Below are positions 31,033 through 34,730 of a stretch of 34,730 nucleotides of DNA, in pieces (positions within the stretch are counted from its first letter, which is position 1; each line of letters begins with the position of its first letter). Origin of the DNA: Quadrisphaera sp. (lineage in GTDB: Bacteria > Actinomycetota > Actinomycetes > Actinomycetales > Quadrisphaeraceae); contig JARICT010000016.1 of assembly GCA_029257185.1 (NCBI GenBank), positions 1 through 34,730 on the forward strand, in the 5' to 3' direction. The notes beneath the pieces are model-generated. The model was not told where the DNA came from. It searched no databases and was given only the letters and a program-made list of their open reading frames with translations. The position numbers and the translations under genes are program-made.

Positions 31033-32316
31033 GTGGAGACCACGGCCCTGCTGACCGACCGCTACGAGCTGACGATGCTGGCCGCGGCGCTGCGCAGCGG
31101 CGCCGGCGCCACGCCCAGCGTCTTCGAGGTCTTCGCCCGCCGCCTGCCGGACGGGCGCCGCTACGGCATCGTGGCCGGCACCGAGCGGGTCCTCCGGGCG
31201 ATCGAGGCGTTCACCTTCGACGAGGCCACGATCGACCACCTCCGGGACACGACCGACCTGGCCGACGACGCCCTCGAGCACCTGGCCGCCTACCGCTTCG
31301 CGGGCGACGTCGACGGCTACCGCGAGGGCGACCTGTACTTCCCCGGATCGCCCGTGCTCACGGTGCGCGGCTCCTTCGCCGACGCCGTCCTGCTGGAGAC
31401 CGTGGTCCTCTCGATCATCAACCACGACAGCGCCGTCGCCTCCGCGGCGGCGCGCATGGCCTCCGCCGCCGGCCACCGAACCCTCGTCGAGATGGGGAGC
31501 AGGCGCACCCACGAGCAGGCGGCGGTCGCCGCCGCGCGGGCCGCCTATCTCGGGGGCTTCTCGGCGACGTCGAACCTCGAGGCCGGTCGCCGGTGGGGCG
31601 TGCCGACGGCCGGCACCTCCGCGCACTCCTTCACGCTGGCCCACGCCACCGAGGAGGAGGCGTTCGCCGCGCAGGTGGCGGCGCTGGGCCCCGGCACCAC
31701 CCTGCTGGTCGACACGTACGACATCTCCGCCGGGATCGAGCGGGCCGTCCGCATCGCCGGGCCTGGTCTCGGCGCGGTGCGCATCGACTCCGGCGACCTC
31801 TCGGTGTGGGCCCACCAGGCACGCGCCCGGCTCGACGCGCTGGGCAACCCCGGCACCCGCATCGTCATCTCCGGCGACCTGGACGAGCACGCCCTGGCGT
31901 CGCTGGCCACCGCCCCGGTGGACTCCTACGGCGTGGGCACGTCGGTGGTGACCGGCTCGGGGTTCCCGACGGCGGACTTCGTCTTCAAGCTGGTGGAGTC
32001 GGCCGGGCGCCCCGTCGCCAAGCGCTCACGCTCGAAGGCGACCTCCGGCGGCGCCAAGGTCGCGGTGCGGCGCCACCGCGCCACGGGGACCGCCACGGAG
32101 GAGGTCGTCTCGGCCGCCGGAGCGCCGGCCCGCCAGGACGGGGACCGCTCGCTCCAGGTGCCCTACCTGCGCGGGGGGCGGCGCGTGGGCGAGGCCGTGA
32201 GCCTGCACGCGGTCCGCGACCACGTCCGCGAGGTGATGGTCACCCTCCCGTGGGAGGGCCTGGCGCTGTCCAAGGGCGATCCCGCGATCCCGACGACGCA
32301 GGTCCCGGCGCCCTGA
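31033..32316 (+). CDS. pncB: nicotinate phosphoribosyltransferase
   Basis: This 427-residue enzyme joins nicotinate and PRPP to give nicotinate mononucleotide in NAD salvage. The motifs are LLTDRYELTMLAAAL at the start, SVFEVFARRLPDGRRYGIVA, then FPGSPVLTVRGSF, LVEMGSRRTHEQAAVAAARA, GFSATSNLEAGRRWGVPTAG, and TSAHSFTLAH with the His that is phosphorylated in the family. VRIDSGDLSVWA, ISGDLDEHAL and SYGVGTSVVTG complete the barrel. The start is one of three in-frame GTGs; 31033 gives a typical short lead. It is adjacent to clpS as in M. tuberculosis (Rv1330c-Rv1331). Its last 77 bp overlap the convergent GGDEF-EAL gene. Confidence 0.95.
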   Translation: METTALLTDRYELTMLAAALRSGAGATPSVFEVFARRLPDGRRYGIVAGTERVLRAIEAFTFDEATIDHLRDTTDLADDALEHLAAYRFAGDVDGYREGDLYFPGSPVLTVRGSFADAVLLETVVLSIINHDSAVASAAARMASAAGHRTLVEMGSRRTHEQAAVAAARAAYLGGFSATSNLEAGRRWGVPTAGTSAHSFTLAHATEEEAFAAQVAALGPGTTLLVDTYDISAGIERAVRIAGPGLGAVRIDSGDLSVWAHQARARLDALGNPGTRIVISGDLDEHALASLATAPVDSYGVGTSVVTGSGFPTADFVFKLVESAGRPVAKRSRSKATSGGAKVAVRRHRATGTATEEVVSAAGAPARQDGDRSLQVPYLRGGRRVGEAVSLHAVRDHVREVMVTLPWEGLALSKGDPAIPTTQVPAP

Positions 32317-34690
32317 CGCGGGGTCCGGGCGCCAGGGCGCCGAGCCAGCGCAGGAGGTCCTCGACGGGCATCGGCCGCGCCACGTGGTACCCCTGGCCCC
32401 GGTCGCACCCCAGCGCCTCCAGCCGTTCCAGCACCTCCTGGTCCTCGATCCCCTCCGCCACCAGGTGCATCCCCAGGTCGTGAGCCAGCGCCGCCGTGTG
32501 CCGCACGATCGACATCGCCCTCGGATCGCTCAGCACGTCCGCCGTGAACGCCCGGTCCAGCTTCAGCTCGTCCGCCGGCAACGACCGCAGGTACGCCAAC
32601 GACGCGTACCCCGTCCCGTAGTCGTCGATCGACACCCCCACCCCCGCGTCACGCAGCACCTGCAGCACCGCGCTCCCCCGCTCCGCGTCCTGCATCAGCG
32701 CGTCCTCGGTCAGCTCCACCGTCAACGCCGTCGCCGGGAGACCATGACGCTCCACCGCCGCCAGCACCGCCGACGGCAGGTCCACGTCGATCACGTCCGC
32801 CGCGGAGAGGTTCACCGACACCGGTACCGCACGGCCCGCCCCCCACCACCGCGCTGCAGCGGCCAACGAGAGGTCCAGCACCCGCTCGGCCAACCGCCGC
32901 TGCAGCCCCGCACGCTCCACGTGGTCCAGGAAGGACCCCGGCGCCAGCAACCCCCGTGACGGGTGATGCCACCGCACCAACGCCTCCACCCCCACCACAC
33001 CGCCACCCACCAGGGCCACCTGCGGCTGGAGGTGCACCACCAGCTCACCCCGGACGAACGCCTCCCTCAGCTCCTCGGTGGTGCGCAGCCGCTCGCTGGT
33101 CGCCGACCCCTGCACCCCGCTGAACACCAGGAACGGCAGAGCGCTCCGCTTGGCCTCGTACATGGCCACGTCCGCGCACCGCAGCAGCTCGGTGATCGTG
33201 CCCGCCGGGTCCGGGGCGGAGGCCACGCCGATGCTCGCGCCCACGTGCAGGCTCACCCCGTCGACGAGGAAGGGCCCCGCCAGCGCCTCGGTGGCCACCT
33301 GGGCCAGCTCGAGGCCGTGGTCGGCGCTGCACCCGGGGACCAGCAGGGCGAACTCGTCGCCCCCCAGGCGCGCGAGCGTCCGGTCGGCTCCCGCCACGAC
33401 GGACAGGCGTCGTGCGACCTGCTGCAGGAGCTCGTCGCCCGCGTGGTGCCCGAGCGAGTCGTTGACCTCCTTGAACGCGTCCAGGTCCAGCAGCAGCAGC
33501 GCCGCCGTCCCGTGCCCGGGGGCGCGGTGGTCCCCGGACGGGGACAGCAGCGCGGCGCCGCGCTCCAGCAGGACCCGTCGGTTGGCCAGCCCGGTGAGGT
33601 CGTCGGTCCTCGCCTGCTCGCGCACCAGCGGGAGGTCACGGATCTCGTGGAAGGTGACCACCGTGCGCGCCATCGCCCCCACCACGCAGGCCCCCGCGCA
33701 GAGCCCGGCGGCCACCGGCAGCCGGTCGCCCCACCCCGCCACGAGGAGGGCGACGCTGGTGGTGTGGGCCAGCGCGGGCAGCGCCAGGACCCGCCAGGAG
33801 ATCCGGGTCTCGTCGCGGTGCGGGGACGAGCCCGCCCGCGGCTCCTGGGACAGCCGCGCCCCGACCGCGAGCGCGACCACCGCCAGCAGCCACGTGAGGT
33901 CGAGCAGCCCGCCCTCGACGTACTCGTCGTCCGCCGCCCGCACGAGGTAGACGAGGTCGGCCACCGTCGAGAGGCCGAGGCCGGCGGCGAGAGCCAGCAG
34001 AGGGCCGTCGCGGCGCAGCCCGACGATGGCGATCGCGGCGAGGACGCCCGCCAGCAGCGCCACGTCCAGCAGCGGGTAGGCCAGGTTGACCAGGACCACG
34101 GCGGCGTTGTCGCCGTCCGCCGCGGCGAGCGTCGGCCACGCCAGGGCCACGGCCAGGCCGGTGGCACCCAGCCCGGCCACGAGCCCGTCGAGCCACATGC
34201 TGGCCCGCAGGCGCCGCACGCGGGACCGCGCCATGACGACGACGCTGGCCCCCAGCGGGAGGTAGGACAGCAGGTAGAAGGCGTCCGCCGGCGACGGGTA
34301 GGGCACCTCGTCGAGCCGCGAGAGGACCAGGCCGTACCAGAGGTCACCGCCGACGTAGAGCAGGAGGTAGAGCGCGGCGAACCTCCACGCCAGGCGGTCT
34401 TCCCGGCTCGGGGACGCGCTGCACCAGCAGAGCGCGGCGCCGGCCAGGAAGACGCTCTCGTAGACGACCACGTCGAGGAGCACCGAGTCGGAGTCGGGGG
34501 CTCGCACGAGGCCGGCGACGGCGAAGACCAGCGTGCCGACGACCAGGACGCCCCAGGAGAGCCTCACCACGGGGGTGACCCGCGGTGCGTCTCCCGCCCG
34601 GACCGGGCTCGTCGCACCTCGCACCCCCACGGTGCACCCATCGGTCGCGCCCGCCCGCCCCTTGAGACACCTCGGCCGCGGGGGGGCCAC
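32240..34690 (-). CDS. membrane GGDEF-EAL protein (c-di-GMP synthesis/turnover)
   Basis: Up to 816 residues. The N-terminal ~330 residues hold about nine membrane helices. A GGDEF domain follows (about 365-525) with TDDLTGLANRRVLLERG, LLDLDAFKEVNDSLGHHAGD and an intact GGDEF. The RxxD inhibitory site is lost (GADR at that position). The EAL domain (about 545-790) keeps its catalytic residues: EAL in GVEALVRWHHP, N in SVNLSA, E in VELTED, DD in DDYGTGYASL, K in ELKLDRAF, E in VAEGIED and Q in RGQGYH. Both activities look possible, with the phosphodiesterase most complete. The start is uncertain: GTG 34690 is the first in frame, but GTG codons before RLSWGVLVVG are plausible. The Pro-rich C-terminal tail overlaps pncB by 77 bp. 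Confidence 0.92.
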   Translation of the reverse strand: MAPPRPRCLKGRAGATDGCTVGVRGATSPVRAGDAPRVTPVVRLSWGVLVVGTLVFAVAGLVRAPDSDSVLLDVVVYESVFLAGAALCWCSASPSREDRLAWRFAALYLLLYVGGDLWYGLVLSRLDEVPYPSPADAFYLLSYLPLGASVVVMARSRVRRLRASMWLDGLVAGLGATGLAVALAWPTLAAADGDNAAVVLVNLAYPLLDVALLAGVLAAIAIVGLRRDGPLLALAAGLGLSTVADLVYLVRAADDEYVEGGLLDLTWLLAVVALAVGARLSQEPRAGSSPHRDETRISWRVLALPALAHTTSVALLVAGWGDRLPVAAGLCAGACVVGAMARTVVTFHEIRDLPLVREQARTDDLTGLANRRVLLERGAALLSPSGDHRAPGHGTAALLLLDLDAFKEVNDSLGHHAGDELLQQVARRLSVVAGADRTLARLGGDEFALLVPGCSADHGLELAQVATEALAGPFLVDGVSLHVGASIGVASAPDPAGTITELLRCADVAMYEAKRSALPFLVFSGVQGSATSERLRTTEELREAFVRGELVVHLQPQVALVGGGVVGVEALVRWHHPSRGLLAPGSFLDHVERAGLQRRLAERVLDLSLAAAARWWGAGRAVPVSVNLSAADVIDVDLPSAVLAAVERHGLPATALTVELTEDALMQDAERGSAVLQVLRDAGVGVSIDDYGTGYASLAYLRSLPADELKLDRAFTADVLSDPRAMSIVRHTAALAHDLGMHLVAEGIEDQEVLERLEALGCDRGQGYHVARPMPVEDLLRWLGALAPGPRVRAPGPASSGSRDRPWTAPGPPTGG
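32307..32341. terminator. inverted repeat at the pncB stop codon
   Basis: The 9-bp arms GGCGCCCTG (32307-32315) and CAGGGCGCC (32333-32341) pair perfectly around a 17-nt loop. The first arm includes part of the pncB stop. It lies within the 3' coding part of the convergent GGDEF-EAL gene. It is a candidate terminator for pncB, with no U-run. Confidence 0.4.
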
Positions 34691-34730
34691 CAGGACCGGA
34701 CCCCGCGCCAGTGACCGGGAGCGCGGGGTC

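Noticed and set aside
1-34730. CRISPR array, insertion sequence or prophage
   Set aside because: No regularly spaced repeats, transposase, integrase or phage structural genes were found on either strand.

Overview
The window is a G+C-rich chromosomal segment of an actinobacterium. The evidence is very high third-position G+C, frequent GTG starts, an ECF sigma/RskA-type anti-sigma pair, DUF2017 beside clpS, a 13E12/DUF222 HNH protein, and many genes whose start codon lies 6-8 nt after a TANNNT-like hexamer, as in leaderless actinobacterial mRNAs. Kineosporiales-like or related lineages are plausible, but the genus cannot be fixed from sequence alone. There is no phage, transposase, CRISPR array or rRNA. 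Two tRNA genes are present, Lys-CTT and Leu-TAG.

Layout. 1-1087 (+): the end of an ECF sigma factor gene, overlapping its membrane anti-sigma factor. 1.1-5.0 kb (-): a YeiH-family exporter, a CPA2 cation:proton antiporter carrying an RCK domain and a C-terminal UBP-type zinc finger, and a small membrane protein. 5.0-9.9 kb: tRNA-Lys, then a (-) group of alpha/beta hydrolase, DUF3618 protein, cytochrome P450 and YtcJ-like amidohydrolase, with a divergent Bcp peroxiredoxin. 10.0-12.1 kb: tRNA-Leu and an aldehyde dehydrogenase-NUDIX pair joined by an ATGA overlap. 12.3-15.0 kb (+): the 13E12/HNH gene with an AT-rich promoter and a LexA-box-like sequence, then an SDR; a phosphoribosyltransferase gene converges on it.

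15.7-22.5 kb (-): a salvage operon in the order psuG, PfkB kinase (psuK), MFS transporter, nucleoside hydrolase, GH3 glycosidase. PsuK and PsuG would turn pseudouridine into uracil plus ribose 5-phosphate. The hydrolase would release bases from ordinary N-nucleosides, and the MFS protein is the likely uptake or efflux partner. Two strong hairpins separate the kinase from the transporter.

22.7-32.3 kb resembles the Mycobacterium tuberculosis Rv1330c-Rv1341 neighbourhood: pncB diverging from clpS-DUF2017-murI-MBL phosphodiesterase, then rph-rdgB. Here it is split by an HSL-type esterase and an opposing TetR-ABC exporter operon. The TetR gene has a near-perfect 20-bp palindrome inside its own promoter. 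The window closes with a membrane GGDEF-EAL protein whose 3' end overlaps pncB tail to tail.

No wholly new system is evident. The most unusual items are the antiporter-RCK-UBP zinc finger fusion, the GH3 gene and hairpins in the pseudouridine operon, the SOS-like control of the 13E12 gene, and the recurrent leaderless start signature, which also helps choose several starts.
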